A stretch of 64,000 nt of DNA from CAYRJD01 sp965205925 (GTDB lineage: Bacteria; Actinomycetota; Acidimicrobiia; Acidimicrobiales; Poriferisodalaceae), in contig OZ242183.1 of the NCBI GenBank assembly GCA_965205925.1, positions 992,001-1,056,000 on the forward strand, read 5' to 3'. This document shows positions 17,693 through 25,553 of the stretch, in pieces. Within the stretch, counting starts at the first letter, position 1. The number at the start of each line of letters is the position of its first letter. The position numbers and the translations under genes were made by a program. Below the pieces are notes generated by a model that did no database searches, had not been told where the DNA came from, and saw only the letters and a program-made list of their open reading frames with translations.

Positions 17693-18337
17693 GTGAACTC
17701 CAGCGATAACTCCAGCGATAACTCCAGCGATAACTCCACCAGTACAAGCACAGGTGCGGTAACTGATGTTGCGCCTGATCTGGAGCGAATTGAAGTAGCT
17801 GTGCGCGAGATATTGCTAGCGATTGGCGAAGATCCCAATCGCGACGGTCTACTAAAAACCCCCAAACGCGTTGCGCGCATGTATGCCGAGATTTTCTCGG
17901 GATTGCAAGAAGACCCTCAGCATCACCTTGAAGTGCAGTTTGAGTCGGGTCATAACGAGATGGTGATGGTGCGCGACATTCCCTTCTATTCGATGTGCGA
18001 ACACCATCTGCTGCCCTTCTCGGGTATGGCTCATGTGGCATACATCCCCAGCGATGACGGCATCATCACTGGGCTGTCGAAGCTCGCTCGTCTAGTAGAG
18101 GCGTATGCCCGACGGCCTCAAGTGCAAGAGCGGTTGACGACCCAAGTGGCCGACAAGCTGATGGAAGTGCTAAAACCGAGTGGCGTGCTGGTGGTGGTTG
18201 AGGCCGAGCATCAATGCATGGCGATGCGAGGAATCCGCAAACCCGGCTCACTCACAATCACGTCGGCTGTGCGTGGGCAGTTCTTGAAAGCACCGACTCG
18301 AGCCGAAGCAATGAATCTCATTGGAATAGGTAGGTAG
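17693..18337 (+). CDS. folE: GTP cyclohydrolase I
   Basis: The 214-residue protein carries the zinc and active-site motifs of type I GTP cyclohydrolase: SMCEHHLLPF near residue 100 and EHQCMAMRGI near 168. It makes dihydroneopterin triphosphate from GTP, the first step of folate synthesis. The N-terminus has a (Asn-Ser-Ser-Asp)3 tract encoded by exact 12-nt repeats (17696-17731) that is not part of the conserved enzyme, which begins near DLERIEVAVREIL. The start is GTG with GGGGG just upstream. It lies 16 nt after tRNA-Arg, so its transcript must start within or before that tRNA. Confidence 0.96.
   Translation: MNSSDNSSDNSSDNSTSTSTGAVTDVAPDLERIEVAVREILLAIGEDPNRDGLLKTPKRVARMYAEIFSGLQEDPQHHLEVQFESGHNEMVMVRDIPFYSMCEHHLLPFSGMAHVAYIPSDDGIITGLSKLARLVEAYARRPQVQERLTTQVADKLMEVLKPSGVLVVVEAEHQCMAMRGIRKPGSLTITSAVRGQFLKAPTRAEAMNLIGIGR
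17696..17738. repeat. 12-nt minisatellite in the 5' end of folE
   Basis: AACTCCAGCGAT occurs three times perfectly (17696, 17708, 17720), followed by a partial copy. The same 12-mer starts a related tract at the 3' end of tig (32985). Confidence 0.95.
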
Positions 18338-18346
18338 TAACGCCGG

Positions 18347-19012
18347 TTAAATGGCCACGGGACTAATGCCAAGCCCAAAGCGTTCCGACATAACTGCCAG
18401 CGTTATCCAATAATCAAAATCAGGCACGAAGTCTTTCAGCGTGAACCGCTGGCTGGTGTTGTCACCGCTTGCGGTACTGCCTTTTAGTTCAATTGCGCTG
18501 GTTTGCTTGTCAAACAAAGCCAAGAGATCGGCAGCTGCTCCTTCGAATACCGCATCTACTTCGCCGTGCGCCAAGCGGTAATCATGCAAGGGCCGGTCGT
18601 CACGTAACAAAAAGATATGGGTGTACTCCTTGTTCATAAGCCCTTCACCCTCGTCATCCACCAATAGCCGGATACCCAGCGAAGCTAACTCACAGGGATC
18701 AACACGCACACCTATTTCTTCGTAAAGCTCGCGCACACCATCTCCGGGAGTCTCGCCCGCGCCAAGGTGACCAGCGGCACTGACATCTAGCAGCCCACCG
18801 AAGGCGAGTTTTGAGGTGTGCCGACGCTGCAGCACCATATTTGGAATGCCATTTCTCATGGCAACGATCTGACAATGAAACACGGCATGCCACAAGCCAT
18901 GCCGGTGAACGTGGGCACGCGGCGCGGTTCCTAACGGCTTACCGCTGGCATCGAGAAAGTCGAGTAGTTCGTGCTTGCTTGAGTCGTTGCTACAGGAGTT
19001 TGGCGTAGTCAT
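18347..19012 (-). CDS. Nudix hydrolase, Idi/YfcD-like
   Basis: With the ATG at 19012 the protein has 221 residues and a full Nudix box, GHLGAGETPGDGVRELYEEI, at 81-100. The N-terminal LDFLDASGKPLG and RAHVHRHGLWHAVFHC segments match the branch resembling isopentenyl-diphosphate isomerase and YfcD. The exact Idi cysteine/glutamate pair is not clear to me, so isomerase activity should not be assumed. An in-frame ATG lies further upstream (19057), but the chosen start leaves only a 23-bp overlap with the preceding LLM gene. Confidence 0.85.
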   Translation of the reverse strand: MTTPNSCSNDSSKHELLDFLDASGKPLGTAPRAHVHRHGLWHAVFHCQIVAMRNGIPNMVLQRRHTSKLAFGGLLDVSAAGHLGAGETPGDGVRELYEEIGVRVDPCELASLGIRLLVDDEGEGLMNKEYTHIFLLRDDRPLHDYRLAHGEVDAVFEGAAADLLALFDKQTSAIELKGSTASGDNTSQRFTLKDFVPDFDYWITLAVMSERFGLGISPVAI

Positions 19013-19841
19013 CAAGGATCGGCAGCACCTTGTCGGCGGGTGCGGGCGGTAAACCAAGCACTACCCGAGTTGCGCCAGCTTCGGCAACCTTCTCCAAGAT
19101 TTCAGGCTTAGGAGGAGTACCAAACTGGCCAAATTCCAGTTCGTTGGGGTCGCGCCCTGCCTCAATTGCCGCTTCACGAACTCGTTGGATTGGCTCTGCT
19201 AGGTCGTGCCGGCCTGAGATTGGCATCCACCCATCGCAAAACTCAACGATGTCTGCAATTGTCTTCGGTCCAGCTGCGCCGCCCAAGATCACCTTTGGAC
19301 CGCCGGACTGAGTGGGCTTCGGCCACGACCAGACAGGAGAAAAATCAACCCAGTCGCCGTGATATTCAGCTTCGTCATTGTCCCAGATACACCGCACGGC
19401 CAACATGCGCTCACGCAAGACAGCTCGCCGATCGGTGTATTTCACACCATGGTGCGCTAATTCTTCTTTGTTCCAGCCATAGCCAATGCCCAGAACGAAG
19501 CGACCATTGGATATGACGTCTAGCGACGCTGCCTCTTTGGCAAGCCAAAGTGGATCGCGTTGAGCTACAAGCGTGATGCCTGTTCCCAGGATGATGTTCT
19601 TGGTAACCGCTGCGGCTGCGCCCAAGGCAACGAACTGGTCATGCGAGCGCCAGTACTCCTCAGGCAAAGGTGGTGCACCCTCGTTACCACCCCACGGAGT
19701 TACACGACTGGTGGGTATGTGGCTGTGCTCGGGAAACCAAAGTGATTCAAATCCTCGCTCTTCGACTGCCATGGCCAACTCAACCGGACCGATTGCTTTA
19801 TCGGTGGGGAACATCATTACGCCAATACTCAGTTGACTCAT
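18990..19841 (-). CDS. LLM-class F420-dependent oxidoreductase
   Basis: The protein starts MSQLSIGVMMFPTDKAIGP and has the TIM-barrel motifs of the luciferase-like monooxygenase family: FESLWFPEHSHIP, GTGITLVAQRDPLWLAKEAA and GRFVLGIGYGWNKEE. The length of 283 fits the actinobacterial F420-dependent branch, which uses F420 or FMN for hydride transfer. The substrate is unknown. I chose the ATG at 19841 over one nine codons upstream because the family begins at this point. The Nudix gene overlaps its 3' end, so the two are probably one transcript. Confidence 0.9.
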   Translation of the reverse strand: MSQLSIGVMMFPTDKAIGPVELAMAVEERGFESLWFPEHSHIPTSRVTPWGGNEGAPPLPEEYWRSHDQFVALGAAAAVTKNIILGTGITLVAQRDPLWLAKEAASLDVISNGRFVLGIGYGWNKEELAHHGVKYTDRRAVLRERMLAVRCIWDNDEAEYHGDWVDFSPVWSWPKPTQSGGPKVILGGAAGPKTIADIVEFCDGWMPISGRHDLAEPIQRVREAAIEAGRDPNELEFGQFGTPPKPEILEKVAEAGATRVVLGLPPAPADKVLPILDDYAKLL

Positions 19842-19861
19842 TTGCCGACTCCTCAGTTTTG

Positions 19862-19882
19862 CGTGCACCTAAGCGGTGCACG
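19862..19882. promoter_or_regulatory. Inverted repeat between divergent genes
   Basis: CGTGCACC and GGTGCACG form a perfect 8-bp inverted repeat around TAAGC. It lies between the LLM oxidoreductase gene (minus) and the ferredoxin gene (plus), 20 bp from the LLM start. Position suggests an operator or a leader hairpin. Confidence 0.4.
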
Positions 19883-19947
19883 TGGGCGCATAGCGTAGCT
19901 TTTTGCCAGCCGTGCTTCCTGAGAGCCCGACATAAGGAGTCCGCTAG

Positions 19948-20139
19948 ATGCAGGTAACACTTGATGCCCAATTGTGTATTGGGAGCGGATCTTGCGAAGA
20001 GATCGCCCCGCAGGTTTTTGAAATGGGCGACGAGGGAGTGGTGAGCGTGATTGAACTAAACCCGCCAAGCGATCTGACCGAAGTAGTTGAACAAGCTGCT
20101 CTTAGTTGCCCGACGGCGGCGATCACCGTCACTGGCTAG
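19948..20139 (+). CDS. Small 3Fe-4S-type ferredoxin
   Basis: The 63-residue protein has Cys10, Cys16 and Cys54-Pro in the arrangement C-x5-C...CP, typical of the short single-cluster ferredoxins of actinobacteria. The residue where a fourth ligand would sit is Gly, which indicates a 3Fe-4S cluster. Such ferredoxins often feed electrons to cytochrome P450s or other oxygenases, but no P450 gene is in the window. A ribosome site (AAGGAG) lies upstream of the ATG. Confidence 0.92.
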   Translation: MQVTLDAQLCIGSGSCEEIAPQVFEMGDEGVVSVIELNPPSDLTEVVEQAALSCPTAAITVTG

Positions 20140-20173
20140 CAGCTTGCTTGCTAGCTATACGCTTTGCAGCGAC

Positions 20174-20247
20174 CGGGACGTGGCGCAGTTTGGTAGCGCA
20201 CCCGCTTTGGGAGCGGGGGGTCGTGGGTTCAAATCCCGCCGTCCCGA
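20174..20247 (+). tRNA. tRNA-Pro (TGG)
   Basis: The acceptor is CGGGACG/CGTCCCG, the anticodon stem is CCCGC/GCGGG with loop TTTGGGA (anticodon TGG), and the T-loop is TTCAAAT. The discriminator is A and no CCA is encoded. Confidence 0.95.
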
Positions 20248-20293
20248 CAGGTACAAGCCAGCAGTTGGGTATGCGCAATGGTCGGCTTCAAGA

Positions 20294-20317
20294 CAGCTTT
20301 TCTAGGCAGCTTTTCTA
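20294..20317. repeat. Two-copy direct repeat, 13-nt period
   Basis: CAGCTTTTCTA occurs at 20294 and 20307, between tRNA-Pro and the IolE-like gene. Confidence 0.9.
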
Positions 20318-20347
20318 AACAATAAACCAAGCAAGGTAGGTAGAGCC

Positions 20348-21247
20348 ATGACTGTGTCCTCGTTGTCTACGTCGTTAACTCAACGAGTTGCCGCTGCGCC
20401 AATTAGCTGGGGGGTTTGCGAGGTACCCGGCTGGGGCTACCAACTTGATTGCGATCCCGTGCTAGCGGGCATGGAGGCGCTGGGATTCTCACACACCGAA
20501 CTAGGACCTACCGGCTTCTTACCAACCGATGCAAAACAGTTGCGCGTCAAGCTTGATCAGTACGGATTGGAACTGCTGGGAGGCTTCGTGCCGTTCGTGT
20601 TGCACGACGTAACGCAGCACAAGGAAGCTATGACCCAAGCGTTGGCTGCGGTGAAACTGTTAGCCGACTGCGGAGCCAAATACTTTGTGAGTTGCGCCGT
20701 TAGCGATCTGGACGACTGGCATCGACCCAAACTAAGTCACGACCAATGGCAGCATTTGTATAGCGCGTTAGACGAGCTCCAAAAGATGGCTTCGGACCAC
20801 GGTCTGATACAAGCCTTCCATCCACATGTGAACACAATCGTTGAACACGCCAATGAGGTTGAGGCGGTGCTTGAAAATACCTCCATATCAATCACACTGG
20901 ACACTGCACATCTCACTCTGGGTGGCACAGATCTGATTGAGTTATCGGGAAATTATCTCAGTCGTGTTTCACTTGTGCATCTAAAAGATGTCAATGACGA
21001 GGTTGCAGATCGATTCAAAGCACGTGAACTCTCCCTGATGGAAGCCGTTCAACAGGGCTTATTCCCGCCGTTAGGTCAGGGCTGCGTGGAGATTGCCGAA
21101 GTCGTGAGCAATCTAGAAAACTCTGGTAAAGAGTTCTGGTACACGCTTGAACAAGACGCGAGCCTTGCAAGCGACGAATCTCACGTACTGGAAGAGTTAC
21201 AGGCTAGCGTTTCCACCAGTCTTGATTTCCTTAGGACGTTTTCCTAA
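20348..21247 (+). CDS. IolE-like sugar phosphate isomerase/epimerase (myo-inosose-2 dehydratase type)
   Basis: The 299-residue TIM-barrel protein starts with APISWGVCEVPGWG and has HTELGPTGFLP near residue 50, both characteristic of the myo-inosose-2 dehydratase group. The metal-binding Glu/His/Asp barrel positions are suggested by AFHPHVNTIVEH and TLDTAHLTLGG. It would dehydrate scyllo-inosose to the dione acted on by IolD, which is encoded at 26801 in the same direction. It opens the transport and catabolism cluster. A related hydroxypyruvate isomerase-type role cannot be excluded. Confidence 0.85.
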   Translation: MTVSSLSTSLTQRVAAAPISWGVCEVPGWGYQLDCDPVLAGMEALGFSHTELGPTGFLPTDAKQLRVKLDQYGLELLGGFVPFVLHDVTQHKEAMTQALAAVKLLADCGAKYFVSCAVSDLDDWHRPKLSHDQWQHLYSALDELQKMASDHGLIQAFHPHVNTIVEHANEVEAVLENTSISITLDTAHLTLGGTDLIELSGNYLSRVSLVHLKDVNDEVADRFKARELSLMEAVQQGLFPPLGQGCVEIAEVVSNLENSGKEFWYTLEQDASLASDESHVLEELQASVSTSLDFLRTFS

Positions 21248-21271
21248 AGTTCTTCTAGGCATCGATAAATC

Positions 21272-21294
21272 AAACCTTTAGGAGGTTTATACAA
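21272..21294 (+). promoter_or_regulatory. Strong ribosome site inside a small hairpin
   Basis: AAACCT (21272-21277) pairs perfectly with AGGTTT (21283-21288) around TTAGG. The Shine-Dalgarno AGGAGG (21280-21285) is partly in the loop and partly in the stem, 9 nt before the ATG. This could moderate translation of the binding-protein gene. Confidence 0.5.
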
Positions 21295-22278
21295 ATGCGT
21301 AAAGCATTCAAGTTGCTGGCTTTGCTGTCGGCAGTTGCCCTTATAGCGGCGGCATGTAGTTCTAGTGATGATGACGGTGATGGTGACGCAGGTAGCAGTG
21401 AAGACACCTGTGAAAGCGGCAATCAGTACCACGTTATTACCCATGGAGACAGCGGAACCTTCTGGTCCGTAGTTGAGGTAGCAGTAGCCGATGCGGCCGA
21501 GGCCATCGGCTGTGAAGTTGTGTACTTCGGTGCTAACAACAACGCTGAGGCGCAATCGCAAGCCATTGAGGCTGCTATTGCTGCGGGCGCTGACGGTATT
21601 GCCATTTCGCTAGCAGATCCAGCTGGGCTTGAAGCCGCCGCTCGTGCGGTATCGGATGCGGGCATTCCGCTCTACACGCTGAACTCCGGCGTGGGTCAAT
21701 ACCGAGATCTTGGTGGAACCACGCATATTGGCCAGACCGAGGTCGTGGCAGGTAATGGCGCGGGTGAGCGCTTTAACGCATTGGGTGCAACACACGTGCT
21801 GTGCGCGCGTCAAGAGCAGTCAAATGTGGGTCTTGAAGAACGCTGCCAAGGTTTGGCAGAAACCTTCAACGGCGAAGTCACTTCCGAGTTCGTCGGACTT
21901 GATGCCAACCCTGAGGATCAGGCCAACAACATTGCTGCCCTGCTCACTGCTGACACCACCATTGACGCGGTACTTGGCGTAGGCCCGAACGTAGTGCTAC
22001 GTGGACTCGAGGCTGCCAATGATGTTGGCCGCGACATTCACCTAGGCGGTTTCGACCTGTCCGGTGACCTCATCTCGGCCATCGATGATGGTGACGTTGC
22101 GTTCACTGTCGACCAGCAGCAGTACTTGCAGGGCTACCTGCCAGTGATTCTGATGCACCTTCACGCCACCAACCAGAACACCGCTGGCGGTGGTTTGCCT
22201 GTGCTTACTGGACCAGGTTTCGTGACGCCTGATAACGCAGCTGAGGTTGCTGCTCTAGTTGAAGCAGGTACTCGCTAG
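21295..22278 (+). CDS. Sugar ABC transporter substrate-binding lipoprotein (CUT2 type)
   Basis: The 327-residue protein has a signal peptide ending in the lipobox LIAAAC (Cys21) and then an Asp/Ser/Gly-rich linker. The mature domain is a type I periplasmic binding fold (YHVITHGDSGTFWSVVEVAV; AIAAGADGIAISLADP; VDQQQYLQGYLPV), as in ribose, xylose and inositol binding proteins. It is anchored on the outside and delivers sugar to the permease encoded next. Inositol as substrate is inferred from the flanking iolE-, iolD- and iolG-type genes. Two hairpins separate it from the permease gene, which may set its expression above that of the membrane parts. Confidence 0.92.
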   Translation: MRKAFKLLALLSAVALIAAACSSSDDDGDGDAGSSEDTCESGNQYHVITHGDSGTFWSVVEVAVADAAEAIGCEVVYFGANNNAEAQSQAIEAAIAAGADGIAISLADPAGLEAAARAVSDAGIPLYTLNSGVGQYRDLGGTTHIGQTEVVAGNGAGERFNALGATHVLCARQEQSNVGLEERCQGLAETFNGEVTSEFVGLDANPEDQANNIAALLTADTTIDAVLGVGPNVVLRGLEAANDVGRDIHLGGFDLSGDLISAIDDGDVAFTVDQQQYLQGYLPVILMHLHATNQNTAGGGLPVLTGPGFVTPDNAAEVAALVEAGTR

Positions 22279-22293
22279 AAACAAATATTCGCT

Positions 22294-22321
22294 GAACGTC
22301 TCGCTCAAATGCGCGACGTTC
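22294..22321 (+). promoter_or_regulatory. Stem-loop after the binding-protein gene
   Basis: GAACGTC (22294-22300) pairs with GACGTTC (22315-22321). It is the first of two hairpins between the binding-protein and permease genes. Confidence 0.5.
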
Positions 22322-22331
22322 GTGTAATGGA

Positions 22332-22386
22332 TCGCAGTTTTGGGGTCATCCGGTACTACTTAGTACCGGATGACCCCAAGCTGCGA
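22332..22386 (+). promoter_or_regulatory. Long 55-nt inverted repeat, intercistronic hairpin
   Basis: A perfect 19-bp stem, TTGGGGTCATCCGGTACTA at 22340-22358 with its complement at 22361-22379, has only CT between the arms. An outer 6-bp stem (TCGCAG/CTGCGA, 22332-22337 and 22381-22386) encloses it. There is no T-run, so it is not a simple terminator. The permease start is 30 nt downstream. It probably stabilises the binding-protein mRNA or limits read-through into the permease gene. Confidence 0.75.
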
Positions 22387-22415
22387 ACCCACCGAGGGCG
22401 CAGTAAGGGGAATGC

Positions 22416-24728
22416 GTGAGTAACGCCGCAGAAACAACGTTGGCGAGCCCGTCTGGGTCGAGCGACGAGCGGCTAGCGCACCGCGGTCCAATACAGCAAC
22501 TGCTGACGCGGCCTGAAATTGGCGCCCTGTTTGGTCTGGTTGGTGTTTGGTTGCTGTTCTGGCTTGTGTCAGTGCCTTTCGGCACCGCAGGCGGCACTGC
22601 CAACTTCTTAGATGTAGCTGCCTTGCTGGGCGTCATGTCAGTGCCGGTGGCGCTGTTGATGATCGGCGGTGAGTTTGACCTGTCCTCGGGTTCAATGACC
22701 GGAGCCACGGCTGTCTTCGTGATTTTGATAAGCAAAGAGGTCGGTGAATTCGGCGGAGGCGGGCTCACCTTGCACTTGGCGGTGCCCTTGTCGCTGGCGT
22801 TTGCGTTGGCGGTCGGCTGGGCCAACGGAACACTTGTCGAAAAGACATCACTGCCTAGCTTTATTGTGACGCTGGGCACTTTTTTTATGCTCATAGGCGC
22901 CAAATTGGCGTTTAGCAAACTTTTCACAAACAAAGTGATCGTGGAAGGCCTTGACGAAGCCGATGGGTACACGTTTTGGGATGACATCTTTGGCGCGGAG
23001 TGGGTGCGTAACGACCACCTATGGGATGGTCGTGATTGGGCTTGGGCTGCCCTGCTAGCAGTGGCTGGCGTGGCAGCACTGCTAGGCGTATTTGAGCTGA
23101 GCTATGCGCGGCGTGAGGATTCACACCCGGTTGCCGCAGTGAGTGCTTTCGTAGGTACAGCGGTAGCTGTGGCCGGGTTTGCTTTGCTGCTAACAAGCGA
23201 CAGCAGTACTTCCACATGGTTAGGAGGTACAGCAATAACGGCTGGAACTTTGGGTGGTGTGTGGTGTTGGTGTAGGGCTCGCTATAAACCTGTCAGCTAC
23301 AGGCACGGCCGAGTTGACAAGAACGTATTGCCTCTGTTGGTTGCAGGTTTGGTGGCAATCGCATTGAGTGTTGTATTTGCGTTGGTTTTGGATGAAAACA
23401 GTTCCGAGCGGCTCAACTTCTTAGGCGGAGAGGCGGGTCGTTACGTGTTGGCTCTCGGAGTCGGGGTAACAGGCGTGATGGCGGTATTAGCCGCCATGGG
23501 TCGAGTTCGCGCGGGATTGCCTGTATTCGGGGCTTTGGTAGCACTGGTTCCGACAATTAGCTATCTGATGACGGTGCAGGGAGCACGCTCAGTCCTCTTC
23601 GGCGGCCTGGCTGTGCTTGGCTTGATTGCTTTGAGCGCGGCTGGCACGCGTATCTCGCCTTCGGTTTGGGTTCCGATGCTGGTTGCGCTGGCCGTGTTCG
23701 GCTTTGCGTTCTTTATCCAATCTGAATCGGAGTCACGCAAACTTAGAGTCGAGTTGTTCTCCGTGCTGCTTTTGCTGAGCTTGGTATTGGCGGCTTCAGC
23801 TATTGCCACGCGTCTTTCAAAGCGGCGAACCGCCGCACCTCATCCGCCACAGTTGCACGGATGGACTCGGATTGCTGGCCTGATTGGGCTAGCTGCGGCG
23901 ATTGTGTTTGCTGCCATCGAGATTGTTGATAGTGACGGGATCATTTTTGCTCTCATGTCAGGAGCGTTCAAAGGATTCTTGGTGGCCTTTGGTATTTACG
24001 CTGTTGGCGTCGTTTACCGCTTGTTGTTCACTGATGACGAGGGCGTAGGGCGTCCGCTTGTTTATGTTGGACTGGGTGCGGCAGGTCTGGGGCTGGCAAC
24101 CAAACTTCTGTTTGTTACCGGCGCTGACCTTGCAGCCAGCCAAGCCGTGACTCGTTTTCGAGCGAGTGTTTTGGTCTACCTACTGTTTGCAGCGGCCGGC
24201 GCGTGGGTGTTGGCGCGTACACGCTTCGGCAGTTGGACTTTTGCGGTTGGCGGCAATAAGGAAGCTGCACGTTCGGTTGGTGTGCCAGCAGCTCGCACAA
24301 AGACCACTTTGTTTATGTTGGTTTCAGCAAGCGCTTGGGTCGCTGGAATGCTGATTGCTTTCCGACTTAACTCGGTGCAAGCAAATGTGGGTGATGGAAA
24401 CGAATTCCGTTACATAATCATCGCAGTGGTGGGAGGAAATCTGCTGACAGGTGGCTACGGATCAGCCATTGGCGCTGCCATTGGTGCACTGATCTGGGGA
24501 ATGATCACACAGGGCATCGGTTTTGCTACTTGGAATACGGACTGGCGTTTTTTGGTGCTGGGCGGCCTGTTGGTGGTAGCTGTTATCGGCAATAACTTCG
24601 TGAGGAGTCGTGCCGAGAAGTCGCTACCCGGTAGCAAGGGCCACGATCCACCACCGGACCCTGGCGAGCCCGCAATGCCTGCGTCCGCTACGGCACAGTT
24701 AAGCGCAGGAGTATCTGAAGATGAGTAA
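22416..24728 (+). CDS. CUT2-type sugar ABC permease with a large membrane insertion
   Basis: The 770-residue protein is more than twice the usual RbsC-type length. The N-terminal part (to about residue 190) has the family motifs LMIGGEFDLSSGSMTG and PSFIVTLGTFFMLIG. The C-terminal part (from about 600) has FAVGGNKEAARSVGVP and the GGNLLTGGYGSAIGAAIGAL block. Normal relatives have about 85 residues between TLGT and the GGN motif; here there are about 455. The extra segment is very hydrophobic, with roughly nine to ten potential transmembrane helices. The start is GTG. Its 3' end overlaps the ATPase gene by 8 bp. Confidence 0.88.
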   Translation: MSNAAETTLASPSGSSDERLAHRGPIQQLLTRPEIGALFGLVGVWLLFWLVSVPFGTAGGTANFLDVAALLGVMSVPVALLMIGGEFDLSSGSMTGATAVFVILISKEVGEFGGGGLTLHLAVPLSLAFALAVGWANGTLVEKTSLPSFIVTLGTFFMLIGAKLAFSKLFTNKVIVEGLDEADGYTFWDDIFGAEWVRNDHLWDGRDWAWAALLAVAGVAALLGVFELSYARREDSHPVAAVSAFVGTAVAVAGFALLLTSDSSTSTWLGGTAITAGTLGGVWCWCRARYKPVSYRHGRVDKNVLPLLVAGLVAIALSVVFALVLDENSSERLNFLGGEAGRYVLALGVGVTGVMAVLAAMGRVRAGLPVFGALVALVPTISYLMTVQGARSVLFGGLAVLGLIALSAAGTRISPSVWVPMLVALAVFGFAFFIQSESESRKLRVELFSVLLLLSLVLAASAIATRLSKRRTAAPHPPQLHGWTRIAGLIGLAAAIVFAAIEIVDSDGIIFALMSGAFKGFLVAFGIYAVGVVYRLLFTDDEGVGRPLVYVGLGAAGLGLATKLLFVTGADLAASQAVTRFRASVLVYLLFAAAGAWVLARTRFGSWTFAVGGNKEAARSVGVPAARTKTTLFMLVSASAWVAGMLIAFRLNSVQANVGDGNEFRYIIIAVVGGNLLTGGYGSAIGAAIGALIWGMITQGIGFATWNTDWRFLVLGGLLVVAVIGNNFVRSRAEKSLPGSKGHDPPPDPGEPAMPASATAQLSAGVSEDE

Positions 24729-25509
24729 GACCACATCTGATCACGCCTTGATCGAGATGAGGGGTATCTCCAAGTACTACGGCAACATCATTGCTCTGAC
24801 AGAAGTATCAACCACGGTTAATCCCGGCGAGGTGACTTGTGTCTTGGGCGACAACGGTGCAGGAAAATCAACCTTCATAAAAATTCTTGCGGGCGTTCAT
24901 CAACACGATGAAGGCCAACTGCTGATCGACGGTAAGGAAACAAAGTTCAACTCACCGCGCGATGCGTTAGACGTTGGCATTGCCACCGTTTATCAAGATC
25001 TCGCTCTGGTTCCTTTGATGTCGGTTTGGCGGAACTTCTTTTTAGGCGCCGAACCGCTACGAGGCTTCTGGCCGTTTCGCCGCCTCAATACACACGAGGC
25101 GCAGACCATCTCCAAAAACCAGTTAGCTGAGATGGGTATTGACATTCGCGACACTGAGCAGGCTGTTGGAACACTGTCGGGCGGAGAACGTCAGTCGGTA
25201 GCGATTGCGCGTGCCAGCTATTTCGGCGCAAAGGTACTGATCCTTGATGAGCCAACATCAGCGCTGGGCGTAAAGCAGTCAGGTGTAGTGCTGCGCCGCA
25301 TCGTGGAGGCGCGAGATAAAGGACTGGCAGTGATTTTCATCACGCACAACCCCAGTCACGCATATCCAGTGGGTGATCGTTTCGTAATTCTCAACCGCGG
25401 ACAATCAATGGGCAACTTTGCAAAGGAAGACATTTCCCAAACTGAGCTGACGCTGATGATGGCGGGTGGGGCAGAACTGGAAGCACTGCAGCACGAGCTG
25501 GCCGGCTAG
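24721..25509 (+). CDS. Sugar ABC transporter ATPase, single domain
   Basis: The 262-residue protein has Walker A GDNGAGKST near residue 41, signature LSGGERQSVAIARA near 151, Walker B VLILDEPTSALG near 170 and the H-loop in FITHNPSHAYPV. It energises the permease encoded just upstream. Canonical RbsA-type ATPases are two fused domains of about 500 residues; this is the one-domain form, as in fructose (FrcA) systems, and would act as a homodimer. Its start overlaps the permease stop by 8 bp, so they are translationally coupled. Confidence 0.94.
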   Translation: MSKTTSDHALIEMRGISKYYGNIIALTEVSTTVNPGEVTCVLGDNGAGKSTFIKILAGVHQHDEGQLLIDGKETKFNSPRDALDVGIATVYQDLALVPLMSVWRNFFLGAEPLRGFWPFRRLNTHEAQTISKNQLAEMGIDIRDTEQAVGTLSGGERQSVAIARASYFGAKVLILDEPTSALGVKQSGVVLRRIVEARDKGLAVIFITHNPSHAYPVGDRFVILNRGQSMGNFAKEDISQTELTLMMAGGAELEALQHELAG

Positions 25510-25519
25510 TCGCATAGCG

Positions 25520-25551
25520 GGCACTGCTTTTTCAAAGGCAGAATGAGTGCC
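25520..25551 (+). promoter_or_regulatory. Inverted repeat just before the Gfo/Idh start
   Basis: GGCACT (25520-25525) pairs with AGTGCC (25546-25551), with partly complementary TGC/GCA sequence inside. It ends 2 nt before the ATG and could mask the translation start. Confidence 0.35.
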
Positions 25552-25553
25552 AT

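Noticed and set aside
17689..17880. Antisense frame opposite folE with a repeated Leu-Ser-Leu-Glu sequence
   Set aside because: It is the complement of the folE 12-nt repeats, with no ribosome site and no domain.
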